Shown here: piece after piece, positions 17,001 through 24,576 of the stretch
Layout: each line of letters starts with the position of its first letter
Position numbering within the stretch: position 1 is the first letter of the stretch
DNA from: JAYVYM01 sp046593925
GTDB lineage: Bacteria > Actinomycetota > Actinomycetes > Mycobacteriales > SCTD01
DNA: 33,171 nt
NCBI GenBank assembly: GCA_046593925.1
Contig: JBKJQN010000089.1
Coordinates: 1-33,171 of the forward strand
Direction of reading: 5' to 3'
Translations under genes and position numbers: made by a program
Notes under the pieces: model-generated
Told to the model about the DNA's origin: nothing
Databases searched by the model: none
What the model saw: the letters and a program-made list of their open reading frames with translations, nothing else

Positions 17001-19192
17001 CGGTACGGGGTCAGCTGGCCGTCGTTGGTCCGGTTGAACACGTCGCGACGCAGGACGTTCAAGGGCGGCACACCCTCGGACCGGGCCCGCGTCATGTTGA
17101 TCGTCGGCAGGTCCAGGGGCAGCCCCAGCAGGTTGTTGCGCAGGGTGTCGGTCACGAACTCGTCGAGCTCGTTGCCGATCTGGTCCGACATCCCCATGAT
17201 GATGCTGCCGGCCGCCTCGGCGGACGTCAGTGTCCCTGCGCTGCCACCGTCGGTGTAGGACGGGGGGTTCAGGAAGCCCTTGAGCAACGGGATGTCGTTG
17301 CCGGAGCCGTTCAGGTTTCTGCGGGAGATCGTCTCGGTCAGCATGGAGTGGCCGAAGCGGTAGACCGCATGCGCGAACTCGGCGCGGACGGCCGGGTTCA
17401 AGTCGGTCTGCGTGAAGGCGAACGGCTGGAAGGGATTGATCGCCGGCTGGATCTTGCGGGCGAACTCCTCGAAGACCAGGTGCTGGTACTCCATCTCGGT
17501 CACGAACCGCGCCACCTGGAAGATGCGCTCGCCGTAGGTGAAGGTCGACGCGTGCGCCGCGGGGTTCGCCGGGTCGTCCACGTCCCGGTACGACGCCAGC
17601 AGGGCCGCGTTGCCCGGGGCCGCGAGGGTGGTCTCGATGTCCCCGACCAGGCGGTCGTGCTCGGAGTGGAACACCTGGTGGATCGCGGTCAGGCCGATGT
17701 TCTCGTTGACCCGGCCGTCACCGGCGATGAAGTGGACGTCCAGCATCTCGTCGTCGTAGGTACCTGTCGGCTGCGCCGCGAAGTTCGCCGAGGCCGTGGT
17801 GTCGGCGTCCGGCACGAGCCCGGGCTTGGGCTCCGCGTTGTGCGCGATGTCGGTGAGGAAGGGCGTGTCGAAGTGCAGCGCGTCCGAGGGCACGGGGACC
17901 GGTGCGGCGGTGTTTCCCTCGACCAGGCCGCTGTTCGCCGTCACGTACTGCGGCAATCCGCGCAGCGGGCCGGGGACGAAGTTGCCGTAGGCGTCGACAG
18001 CCAGCATCGGGACGTCCAGGACATCCTTGTCGAGCAGCTGGAGCCCCAGCAGGGCTGCGGCCTGGGCCTTGGTGGTCATCCAGGTGGCCATCCCGGTGTC
18101 CTGGCCGGCCGGCGCGCCGGCCGGCAGCGTGCCGCCCAGCAGCCTGCCGGTGGCGACCGGTCGACCGGCGGTGTCGTTCACGTACTCACGCAGGAACGCC
18201 TGATGGGAGGCGTGCGAGGTGTAGGTCTGGCTCTGGTCGACCCACGGCGAGTCGGTGTTCTTCGCGTCGTGGACGTCGTCGGCTGTGCCCTGGATCCCAT
18301 CCGGACCGGGCTGGTTCTTTGCCCGGGAGAGCACCATGAACCGCAGGTTCGGGGAGAGGTCGTCGGCGTTGCCGAAGATGTGGTCCTTGCCGGCCACCAG
18401 TGGGTCGTCGTCCTTGAGCGGCACGAAGACCGTGCCGCCGCCGCCCTTCACGGTCTGGTCGATGCCATGGTCGAAGAACTGGCCGAACAGCGTGAACAGC
18501 GAGTTGTACGGCGGGGAGAGCCCGACGTCGGTCGTCACGTTGGGGATGAACAGCGTCTCGAACTTGGGGGTGCAGTCCAACGGTGCCGCGGCGACGGGGG
18601 GCTGGGCCAACGGGTCGGGCTCGGTGGTGCACGGCACCACACCCGGGTTGCCCTGCGTCCTCACCGGGAAGCCGGCTGCCGCGATGGCCGCCGGGTTCGT
18701 GGACGTCTGGTCCACGATCAGGTTGCTGATGTTGCGGGGCTCGGTGTCGAAGACGTTCCCCGCGGTCTGCTCGTACGACGTCTGTCCGGACGGACCGAAG
18801 CCGGGCGGTACGGGACCCGCGCCCTGGAAGACCGGCGTCGCCAGCCGCGGGAACAGCTGGTCCGCGGCGCCGTTCTGCTCCTGGCCCGCCACGAGGTTGT
18901 TGCACGAGCCGTCGACGGTGCGCAGCCCCAAGGACAGCAGCGGGCTCGGCAGCTGGTTGGGGCCGGTGCCGAGCAGTGAGCCGCACGGTCCGGTAGCCAA
19001 CGTGGTGGTGGCCGTGTGCGCCTCGGCGATCTTGATCTGCTTCAGGATGAAGGACAGGTCCGACGGGGTGACCGTGAACCCCTGCCCGATCACTGGCGCT
19101 GCGTTCGCGGACAGCAGGAGTGCGGCGGGTAATCCCGCCGACCCCAGTGCCAGCGCCGTAGCGACCGCGATGGTCGCTCTCGTCTTGCGCAT
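14081..19192 (-). CDS. Secreted animal-type haem peroxidase with RTX, FN3 and Ig-like domains
   Basis: This 1703-aa exported protein starts with a Sec signal peptide (MRKTRATIAVATALALG..., cleavage near ANA/AP, residue ~32). Residues about 200-700 are an animal-type haem peroxidase: the distal His lies in FGQFFDHGIDQT (~242), followed by AGDGRVNENIGLTAIH and FHSEHDRL (~515). The proximal His lies in YRFGHSML (~613). In FHSEHDRL a Ser sits where myeloperoxidase has its catalytic Arg. Residues about 960-1130 carry RTX nonapeptides (GGNDNDTFWGGLGNDVIEGG) that bind Ca2+. An FN3-like domain (~1400-1490) and two Big_5 Ig-like domains close the protein. Ca-binding haem peroxidases of this build include the Mn(II)-oxidising MopA type. 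The ATG at 19192 has GGGAG 6 nt upstream. It is divergent from the multicopper oxidase. Confidence 0.9.
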   Translation of the reverse strand: MRKTRATIAVATALALGSAGLPAALLLSANAAPVIGQGFTVTPSDLSFILKQIKIAEAHTATTTLATGPCGSLLGTGPNQLPSPLLSLGLRTVDGSCNNLVAGQEQNGAADQLFPRLATPVFQGAGPVPPGFGPSGQTSYEQTAGNVFDTEPRNISNLIVDQTSTNPAAIAAAGFPVRTQGNPGVVPCTTEPDPLAQPPVAAAPLDCTPKFETLFIPNVTTDVGLSPPYNSLFTLFGQFFDHGIDQTVKGGGGTVFVPLKDDDPLVAGKDHIFGNADDLSPNLRFMVLSRAKNQPGPDGIQGTADDVHDAKNTDSPWVDQSQTYTSHASHQAFLREYVNDTAGRPVATGRLLGGTLPAGAPAGQDTGMATWMTTKAQAAALLGLQLLDKDVLDVPMLAVDAYGNFVPGPLRGLPQYVTANSGLVEGNTAAPVPVPSDALHFDTPFLTDIAHNAEPKPGLVPDADTTASANFAAQPTGTYDDEMLDVHFIAGDGRVNENIGLTAIHQVFHSEHDRLVGDIETTLAAPGNAALLASYRDVDDPANPAAHASTFTYGERIFQVARFVTEMEYQHLVFEEFARKIQPAINPFQPFAFTQTDLNPAVRAEFAHAVYRFGHSMLTETISRRNLNGSGNDIPLLKGFLNPPSYTDGGSAGTLTSAEAAGSIIMGMSDQIGNELDEFVTDTLRNNLLGLPLDLPTINMTRARSEGVPPLNVLRRDVFNRTNDGQLTPYRSWVDFGENIKHPESLVNFVAAYGKHPTVTGATTLAAKRAAARDLANPVLGDVNVPLDQASFMNSTGVWANTGTTSITGIDNIDLWMGGLAERTTPFGGLLGTTFNYVFENQLTDLQNGDRLYYLARTPGMNLRTQLEGNSFAELMSRNTDVNTLKADAFATADCKFQLANLNGTPAGFTSFGNTVANDPSTACDETALLLRQPDGTIQYRAVNSVDKPGINGQSVYNGTPGVDRIRGGNDNDTFWGGLGNDVIEGGGGADVALGGEGDDIITDLAGDDVPKGGPGNDAIDAGPGLDIIMAGEGKDFTNGGANANTTFAGAGDDFVYLGQSLDAAFGDSGNLFFLDDSQLPGSDILIGQGGDDDYDMEGGDDIGLGGSGIEKVAGASGFDWEIGQGEPQAQDMDLALPIPPLGTLQVGVRDKFNEVEALSGWKFDDTLRGDALVPSQVGGAGFIGCDVLDQAGLDRISGLDALVPPLDVPLATVVAQSASKNCPILTGPNVWGAGNILLGGAGSDLIEGRGANDIIDGDRYLSVRLSVRDASNPATEIGSASVEGPGQSAMTSQYLRDGAGNLTGPTLQQDVFAGKVNPGNIVAVREVLTPTADTGIDTALFSGARAEYDIVTTADGLTVSHARGAATDGIDTVRNVEKLQFSDQTLTLALPATMATPTAVAGNASATVSWTPLVQPAGSSPLLRYEVVSGSTTPGALVPAPVTASITAASTPVTGLTNGAAYTFQVRAVNELGAGALSDASNTVTPVAPAGTAVTLSPATGATGVDPVGNITATFSAPVTGVTGPRFTLRLGSAANGALVGRTVTYDATTQVATLNPTNNLTANTTYTARLLPGIVDGAGQSVTATWSFTTGAGNAPPTVTALTPAAGAVGVPRAGNISMTFSELVTGVSTATVRLQRVSNGNFFTAVVTYDPVTGIAVLNPNATLPAGKLFRVLVGGTATPIRDSAGAPLAQTVWTFTTGL

Positions 19193-19471
19193 CTCGACTC
19201 CCACTACTGGGCGGTGCCCCCACCGCCGCCGCGACTGCGGCACCGGGCTGCGCACGGCTGGACCGGGCGAGCGGGGCGGACGCTAGGGACGCGTCGTGAA
19301 AGATCTGCAAACACCGGACGGGGTCCGGGGGTACCCGGAACGCCTACTCAGCCGGGTGTCCCACTACATGGCAAGGCTGCCACCTGCGCTTTGACGCTGG
19401 TGTTGCGGTGCCCGCCGAGGATCGCTGTCGGAGTCGGCAGGGCGACCCGCAGAGACCGTCGAGGAGGAGCC
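19193..19471. promoter_or_regulatory. Shared divergent control region, peroxidase and oxidase
   Basis: About 280 nt separate the divergently transcribed haem peroxidase and multicopper oxidase units and must hold both promoters. I see no clear -10/-35 pair or long palindrome. Confidence 0.4.
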
Positions 19472-19516
19472 ATGGCAGTGCAGACGAACCCCCGGGCTGA
19501 GGGTGACGCATCATGA
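19472..19516 (+). CDS. 14-codon leader ORF coupled to the multicopper oxidase
   Basis: An ATG at 19472 preceded by an AGGAGG-type ribosome-binding site (gaggaggag, 19461-19469) encodes the 14-residue peptide MAVQTNPRAEGDAS. Its TGA overlaps the ATG of the multicopper oxidase in an ATGA junction. The oxidase itself has only a weak GAGGG site, so the small ORF probably feeds ribosomes to it by coupling. A purely accidental ORF is possible, but the strong ribosome-binding site and exact overlap argue against that. Confidence 0.55.
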   Translation: MAVQTNPRAEGDAS

Positions 19517-21189
19517 TCTCGCGACGTGACGTCCTGCGGCTGGGCGCCGTCGGGGCCGGTGCCGTCGCGGTCGGGGGCGTGGACCTGGCGTCCGGCCTGG
19601 CCGCGGACCCGCCGCCGGTGGTCAGCAAGCTGCTACCCGCCAACACCCCCGTGCCGTACGCCCGGCGCTTCCAGCGGCCCCCGGTTCTGCTGCCCTATGA
19701 CCAGACCCCCGACGCCTTGGGCGCCGTGGACAGGTACAGCCTGACCCAACGCTTCGGTGCCGCTGACATCGTGCCCGGCCTGAAGACCACGGTCGCCGGC
19801 TACAACGGCATCTTCCCGGCGCCGACGATCTCGGTGCCGGTCGGGACCCGCACCGAGCTGCGGATCCGCAACGCCATGGGCGGGCCGGTGCTGCACGGTG
19901 GCGACTTCACCACCGTGACGCACCTGCACGGCTCGGCGTCGCTGCCGCAATATGACGGGTACGCCAACGACCGGACGAAGCCGGGCTACGTCAAGACCTA
20001 CAGGTACCCGAACTGGCAGAACGCCAGAAGCCTCTGGTACCACGACCATGATCACCTGAATACGGCGACCAACGTCTACTCCGGGCTCGCCGGCTTCTAC
20101 GCCCTGCACGACAGTTACGAGCAGAGCCAGCTGCCCCAGGGTGAGTTCGACGTCCCGCTGATGGTCTCCGACGCCCTGTTCAACGCCGACGGCAGCATCA
20201 TGTATGCCGACAACGACCGGCATGGGCTCTGGGGCGACGTCCTCCTGGTCAACGGGGTGCCCTGGCCGACGATGAAGGTCAAGCGCCGGGTCTACCGGTT
20301 CAGGGTCCTGGTCGCCTCGATCTCGCGCTCCTACCGCTTCGCCCTCAGTACCGGCGAGCCGTTCTACGTCGTCGGTACCGACGGCGGCATGACCCCGACG
20401 GTGCAGGCGGTGTCGTCGTGGCGGCAGGGGACTGCCGAGCGGTACGAGGTGCTCATCGACTTCCGCAGGTACAAGGTCGGTCAGCGGGTGGACCTGCGCA
20501 ACCTCAGCAATAAAAACAACATCGACTTTGCCAACACCGGCAAGGTCATGCGCTTCCAGGTCGTCGACAGCAGTCAGCCGGCCGACACCTACCGCATTCC
20601 CAGCACGCTGGACCGGGGGCCGCAGGACTGGGCCGACCGGGGCGCGATCGACCCCATGCTGCTGACGCGGGACATGGTCACGGCGCGCCGCCAGCTGGTC
20701 GTCCGCCGAACGGGCGGCCTGTGGACCATCAACGGGGAGACGTGGGACGACGTCGAGCGCAGCGGCTTCATGCAGGTGGATGACCGGCAGAGCCAGCCGT
20801 ACGACATCGAGGAGTGGGAGATCACCAACCTCTCGGGCGGCTGGTTCCATCCGGTGCACATCCACCTGATCGACGCCAAAATCATCGCCCGCAACACCAA
20901 CAACGGGAAGCCGTTCGCCTGGGAGAGCGGGCCGAAGGACGTCTTCTACGCCGGCGAGAACGAGTCGATCACCGTGCTGCTGCAGATGACGACCGGTGGG
21001 CACCAGGGTGGCCGCTACATGGTGCACTGCCACAACCTGGTGCACGAGGACCACGACATGATGGTCCAGTTCGCGGTCGGGAACCCGGTCGACAACGATC
21101 CGGTGACCGCCGACCCGCCCTATCTGGACAGCTCCGCGCCCGACCCGTGGCCGGTGCGCTACGAGCCCGGCTACCCAATGGGCACTTGA
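19513..21189 (+). CDS. Tat-exported CotA-like multicopper oxidase
   Basis: This 558-aa laccase-type enzyme starts with a twin-arginine signal (MISRRDVLRLGAVGAG), so it folds with its copper before export. All four copper motifs are present: THLHGSA, WYHDHDH, HPVHIHL and HCHNLVHEDHDMM, the last supplying the Cys and axial Met of the type 1 site. HLHG instead of HWHG and the DGYANDRTKPG / YRYPNWQ segments place it near the CotA/bilirubin oxidase group. It oxidises phenolics, bilirubin-like compounds or metal ions with reduction of O2 to water. CotA relatives can oxidise Mn(II). The ATG overlaps the stop of the 14-codon leader ORF, and an uncharacterised gene follows 1 nt after its stop. Confidence 0.93.
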   Translation: MISRRDVLRLGAVGAGAVAVGGVDLASGLAADPPPVVSKLLPANTPVPYARRFQRPPVLLPYDQTPDALGAVDRYSLTQRFGAADIVPGLKTTVAGYNGIFPAPTISVPVGTRTELRIRNAMGGPVLHGGDFTTVTHLHGSASLPQYDGYANDRTKPGYVKTYRYPNWQNARSLWYHDHDHLNTATNVYSGLAGFYALHDSYEQSQLPQGEFDVPLMVSDALFNADGSIMYADNDRHGLWGDVLLVNGVPWPTMKVKRRVYRFRVLVASISRSYRFALSTGEPFYVVGTDGGMTPTVQAVSSWRQGTAERYEVLIDFRRYKVGQRVDLRNLSNKNNIDFANTGKVMRFQVVDSSQPADTYRIPSTLDRGPQDWADRGAIDPMLLTRDMVTARRQLVVRRTGGLWTINGETWDDVERSGFMQVDDRQSQPYDIEEWEITNLSGGWFHPVHIHLIDAKIIARNTNNGKPFAWESGPKDVFYAGENESITVLLQMTTGGHQGGRYMVHCHNLVHEDHDMMVQFAVGNPVDNDPVTADPPYLDSSAPDPWPVRYEPGYPMGT

Positions 21190-21190
21190 C

Positions 21191-21985
21191 ATGCTGCAGC
21201 GCCGTGTGCTGCCCCACAGCTGGCCCGAGCGGGGCTGCCTGGTCTTGGCAGCTGCTGCCGCAGTCGTCCTGGTGGCGGGCTACGCGACCGGCACGGGAAG
21301 TCCGGTGCCGCCCGGGTCCGGACCGGTGGGCAGCAGCGCCGTCGGCAACGGTCGACCGCTCGTGACGCACGACGGGTTGATGGTGCGCCGGTGTCAGGCG
21401 GTCGCCATCTACCCCGCCGCGCGGGGGAGCGGTGCTGCCGTGCGACGTGCCCTGCACGCCGAAGCGGCCGCAGCCGACCTCGCCCTGCGCGACCTGCCGG
21501 CCGACGTGCTCGCCGCGGCCACCCTCGAGGCGGGGGTGCCGGAGGTGGTGGCCTGCCTGCCCGCGGACCGGGGCCCGGCCGACGCCGACCGACTGCTCGC
21601 CGTCACGCTGCCGGGCGCCGACCATCGGGCGGCCGAGCCGGTGCTCATCCATGACCTGGCATTCGCCGTGCACCCGCGCAGCTCGACCGTCGCGGTGCTG
21701 GCCGACGCCCTCGACCGGGAGGGCATCCTGGCCGATGCGCTCGGCGCCTACCAGCTGGACGGCTCGGGGCCTGGGGGCGACCTCGTGGTCGGCTACACCG
21801 GCCCGCTGCTGAGCGACAGCGAGATCGACTCGCTGCGCGAGGCGATCGCACGACCTGCCGGCACCACGGCTGCCGAGGTGCGGGTCGGGCCGCGGTCTGT
21901 CGAGGGGGTGGGGGTCGAGCTCTCGCAGGAGCCGGCAGCTGCCGAGGTCAACAGGACGGCTGCCCCGCCCGGCCACCTGCATTGA
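21191..21985 (+). CDS. Unknown membrane-anchored protein in the oxidase operon
   Basis: This 264-aa protein has a single N-terminal hydrophobic segment (CLVLAAAAAVVLVAGYATG, residues ~16-34), then a Gly/Pro/Ser linker and an external domain of roughly 200 residues rich in Ala, Asp and Leu. That domain contains one close Cys pair candidate (RRCQAV and VVACLPAD). I recognise no family. The later half reads like DUF4349- or ACT-like alternating strands and helices (HDLAFAVHPRSSTVAVLADAL), but this is only an impression. It starts 1 nt after the oxidase stop (TGACATG), so it is almost certainly translated with it, and a role in metal delivery or surface retention is an inference from position. 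It ends 64 nt before a hairpin. Confidence 0.65.
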   Translation: MLQRRVLPHSWPERGCLVLAAAAAVVLVAGYATGTGSPVPPGSGPVGSSAVGNGRPLVTHDGLMVRRCQAVAIYPAARGSGAAVRRALHAEAAAADLALRDLPADVLAAATLEAGVPEVVACLPADRGPADADRLLAVTLPGADHRAAEPVLIHDLAFAVHPRSSTVAVLADALDREGILADALGAYQLDGSGPGGDLVVGYTGPLLSDSEIDSLREAIARPAGTTAAEVRVGPRSVEGVGVELSQEPAAAEVNRTAAPPGHLH

Positions 21986-22048
21986 GCGCCTCGACCGCTG
22001 TCACCTCTGGGAACGCGTAGCCCTGGGTGGGCGTCGAGGATCAGGACA

Positions 22049-22101
22049 CCGCGAGGAGCGGCGGCGTGCCCCCCCAGGCCCTGAGCCGCTGCTCCTCGCG
22101 G
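22049..22101 (+). terminator. Hairpin after the multicopper oxidase operon
   Basis: Arms at 22049-22065 and 22085-22101 pair over 17 nt with one mismatch, around a 19-nt loop. It starts 64 nt after the last stop of the operon. There is no T tract. It is a likely intrinsic-type terminator. Confidence 0.6.
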
Positions 22102-22136
22102 GGTCGCTGCCCAGGTCCCTGTCGATGCGCAGCCTC

Positions 22137-22500
22137 GGTCGGGGTGGGCCACGGCGACAACCGTGAGATCGTCGATGCCGATCAAGTCTCGTGGGTTGCA
22201 CGTGAACAGCGGGAGGTCGATCGCGGCGATCAGGACGTCGAAGTCGCCCAGCCGTGCCCTGCGACCGGCGGGCCGCAGCGACCCCGCTACGCGGCCGAAG
22301 GCTCGCGCCGCGGTGGCGTCGACGGGCAGTGGGTCGAAGGCCGCCTTGGCTTACAGAAGCCGCACCTGGCGGGAGCCATGTTCGGCAGGGTCGTCAGTGA
22401 CCAAGGGCCTGACCGACAACTCAGCGAGCGTCATCGACGTGATCATCGGCTTGGCAGGCAGGTCCGTGGGGCGTCGCCGCCCGAGCATCGGTGAGACCGT
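22137..22500 (-). pseudogene. Broken vapC PIN-domain toxin
   Basis: The minus strand carries a recognisable VapC: MITSMTLAELSVRPLV, then an in-frame TAA at 22351-22353, then AKAAFDPLPVDATAARAFGRV, DFDVLIAAIDLPLFTCNPRDL and IGIDDLTVVAV, the usual C-terminal end. Both halves are in one frame, so a single base change making TAA is enough to explain the interruption. In addition, the N-terminal LDTS strand is not found, and about five residues are missing before LPLFTCN. PIN toxins are Mg-dependent RNases; this copy cannot be functional. No antitoxin is visible beside it. Confidence 0.75.
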
Positions 22501-22501
22501 G

Positions 22502-22876
22502 CTCCTTCGGCTGCGGACCAGCCGCCCGACCGGCGTCCGGTCGCCGCCATGAGGCGGGCAGCGATCAATGGTCGCTCCGGTGTCGCGGCGCTCGGTACGC
22601 GGCTGGCCGAGCTCGCCGGGCCAACCCGTTGCGGGTGCCCGGCGCAATGCTGGTGTCGGCAGCCGATGCTCAGTGCCTGCTGTTGGGTCACGACGTCGGG
22701 AGAGCTGGAAGGCCGGGCGGGCGTCCGCTGGGGGTCTGGCGGCCGTCGCCCTGGCCCGCCGACAGGTGAACCGCTTGGTCAGGGCTCAGGTGATCACGAC
22801 GGGGCTATGGTCAGCCCCCACCGCGGGGTGATCGGGTCCCCGGCAGCGATGGTCGAGCCCGGGGCAGGAGCCTTCG
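22502..22876. other. No gene recognised
   Basis: Frames here are Arg/Gly/Pro-rich, lack family signatures and look like non-coding GC-rich sequence. The last ~20 nt hold the GGAG ribosome-binding site of the Rieske-DUF2231 gene. Confidence 0.5.
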
Positions 22877-23827
22877 ATGTCGAGCAACGGTCAGCAGGCC
22901 GGCACCACGACGGCCTCCCGGCTGACCACCTGGCATCAGGAGCTGTTCACAGCTGTCGGCCGTTGGCAGTGGTTGCACGCTCTGAACGACCGGGTGTCCG
23001 GTGTGGTGGAGCCGCTGTACGACCGGTACAGGGACAATCTGGCCGTTGAGCTCATGCACGGCGGCCGCTGGGTCGGGCACTCCGTGCACGCGGCGCTCAG
23101 CGATCTGCCGATCGGTTTCTGGTCGGGCACGGTGGTCCTCGACCTGCTCGGCAAGGACGTCCCGACCGCCGGCACCCGGCTGGACCCCGCGGCGACGCTG
23201 AGCGCGGCCGGCCTGCTGGCTGCGGTGGCCACGGTCGCGACCGGTGTCACCGACTGGAGCGTCAGCGACGGTGAGGACCGCAGGGTCGGCCTGTTCCACG
23301 GCTTGCTGAACGTGGCAGGCGTGACCCTGCAGGGCGCCTCGCTGGCCGCCCGGCTGGGCGGGCACCGCAGCTCGGCGCGTGCGCTCAGCGCCACCAGCCT
23401 GACCGTCACGGCAGCATCGGGCTTCGTCGGGGGACACCTGGTGCAGGGCAGGGCTGTCATGGTCAACCGCGTCGCGACCACCACCGGACCGGGCCGCTGG
23501 GTCCGGGCCATCGCAGAGGCTGACCTGCCGGACGACACGCCGACCGGGGTCGAGGTCGAAGGCAGGCAGGTCCTGCTGCACCGCAACGACCAGGAGATAC
23601 ATGCGCTGGACAATCTCTGCAGTCACGCGGGTGGCTTGCTGAGCCGCGGCGAAGTGATCGACTGCGCCGTCGAGTGCCCACTGCACGGGTCCCGCTTCGA
23701 CCTGCGCGACGGTCGCATCGTCCGTGGACCTGCCCATCACCCGCAGCCGGTCCTCCCGACCCGGATTCGAAACGGCTGGATCGAGGTTCGGGGCTCCCTG
23801 CCCCGATCCAAGCGCGCGAAGACCTGA
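22877..23827 (+). CDS. DUF2231 membrane domain fused to a Rieske [2Fe-2S] domain
   Basis: This 316-aa protein has a soluble N-terminal helix region (1-55). A DUF2231-type membrane domain follows (about 60-200), with GHSVHAALSDLPIGFWSGTVVLDLLG, a hydrophobic AAGLLAAVATVATGVTDWS segment, and further helices in LFHGLLNVAGVTLQG and ATSLTVTAASGFVGGHL. A C-terminal Rieske domain (about 215-305) binds its cluster through CSHAGG and CPLHGSRFDLRDG, giving two Cys and two His ligands. It is probably an electron-transfer protein at the membrane. The ATG at 22877 has GGAG about 8 nt upstream. A small Rieske ferredoxin gene begins 11 nt after its stop. Confidence 0.88.
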   Translation: MSSNGQQAGTTTASRLTTWHQELFTAVGRWQWLHALNDRVSGVVEPLYDRYRDNLAVELMHGGRWVGHSVHAALSDLPIGFWSGTVVLDLLGKDVPTAGTRLDPAATLSAAGLLAAVATVATGVTDWSVSDGEDRRVGLFHGLLNVAGVTLQGASLAARLGGHRSSARALSATSLTVTAASGFVGGHLVQGRAVMVNRVATTTGPGRWVRAIAEADLPDDTPTGVEVEGRQVLLHRNDQEIHALDNLCSHAGGLLSRGEVIDCAVECPLHGSRFDLRDGRIVRGPAHHPQPVLPTRIRNGWIEVRGSLPRSKRAKT

Positions 23828-23838
23828 GGAGCAACACC

Positions 23839-24192
23839 ATGGCGTGGAAAGCGATCGCTGATGTGGATCAGCTCGAAGAGGGCGACATGATGCTCGTCCA
23901 GATGGGCGAGCCGGTCTGCGTCGTCCGCCTTTCCGAGGACGAGGTGGCGGCCGTGCACAACACCTGCACCCATCAGCAGCAGCCGCTGAATGAGGGCTAC
24001 CTGCAGGACGACGACACCCTCATCTGCCCTGCGCACAACTCCCGTTTCGACCTCCGGACGGGCGAGCCGCTCGGCGTACCGGCCGTCGCCCCGATCCCCG
24101 TCTATGCGTGCAAGATCGAGGATGGGGCCATCTGGGTGGACATGGAGCAGCAGCTCAACGACGCGGCGATCCCGCACAAGCCCTTTCACTGA
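23839..24192 (+). CDS. Small Rieske [2Fe-2S] ferredoxin
   Basis: This 117-aa soluble protein is a single Rieske domain. The cluster ligands lie in NTCTHQQQPL and ICPAHNSRFDLRTGE, the CxH and CxxH pairs. There is no signal peptide or membrane segment, so it resembles the ferredoxin partners of ring-hydroxylating oxygenases or the NirD-like group. No oxygenase gene is nearby. A GAGGAG site 8 nt before the ATG supports the start. It is in one operon with the membrane Rieske protein directly upstream, so the two probably form one electron path. The gene overlaps the degenerate end of a mazF remnant on the opposite strand. Confidence 0.9.
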   Translation: MAWKAIADVDQLEEGDMMLVQMGEPVCVVRLSEDEVAAVHNTCTHQQQPLNEGYLQDDDTLICPAHNSRFDLRTGEPLGVPAVAPIPVYACKIEDGAIWVDMEQQLNDAAIPHKPFH

Positions 24193-24195
24193 GCA

Positions 24196-24215
24196 GCGGG
24201 TCGCTCGGGACCCGC
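24196..24215 (+). terminator. Short hairpin after the Rieske operon
   Basis: A perfect 7-bp stem (GCGGGTC paired with GACCCGC) with a 6-nt loop starts 4 nt after the ferredoxin stop. It lacks a T tract and is short, so termination is plausible but unproven. Confidence 0.45.
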
Positions 24216-24576
24216 CAGGCCGAACCCGCACGGCGCTGGTCCCCGAGGAACCGACGCACCGGCCGTGAGACCAGGGTCATCACCACGATGTCGACCCGGC
24301 CGATCGCGCGCAGCAACCGGTGCCCGCTGACGGTACGGATGTCCTCGCACCGCGCATCGGACGTGGCGTCCAGCCCGCTGCGAGGATCAGGCCCGATCTC
24401 CACGAAAGGCGGGAGATCGTGCCGGATTCTGGTCAGCGGCAGCACGGCAACGGTCGGCGCCTGTCGGTTCCCTCGTCCGAGGACACGACGAGCGCCGGTC
24501 GCACCCGGGCTTGCTCCCGACCCAGGGGTTCGCCGAGGTCGAGCGGCCACACGTCCCCGCGCCGGGCCTCAGTCAC
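24203..24576 (-). pseudogene. MazF/PemK-type toxin with a one-base frameshift
   Basis: The minus strand begins with a GTG at 24576 and encodes EARRGDVWPLDLGEPLGREQ and RPALVVSSDEG, the N-terminal half of a MazF/PemK mRNA endonuclease. The frame then shifts by one base at 24470-24472 and continues with RQAPTVAVLPLTRIRHDLPP, SDARCEDIRTVSGHRLL and GRVDIVVMTLV. Restoring one G in the GGG run would rejoin the halves. The 3' frame runs on into the Rieske gene region instead of stopping after RFLGD, so the end is also altered. The GTG overlaps the stop of the upstream antitoxin by 8 nt. Either it is a pseudogene or the deletion is a sequencing error. Confidence 0.75.

Noticed and set aside
16925..18979. 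A 684-aa plus-strand open frame opposite the peroxidase gene
   Set aside because: It is the antisense shadow of the peroxidase, made long by the high GC. Its sequence is Arg/Val/Gly/His-rich without domains, while the minus strand shows clear peroxidase motifs.
22877..24192. Rieske proteins as part of an aromatic ring-hydroxylating dioxygenase cluster
   Set aside because: No oxygenase alpha or beta subunit and no reductase gene is present in the flanking sequence.
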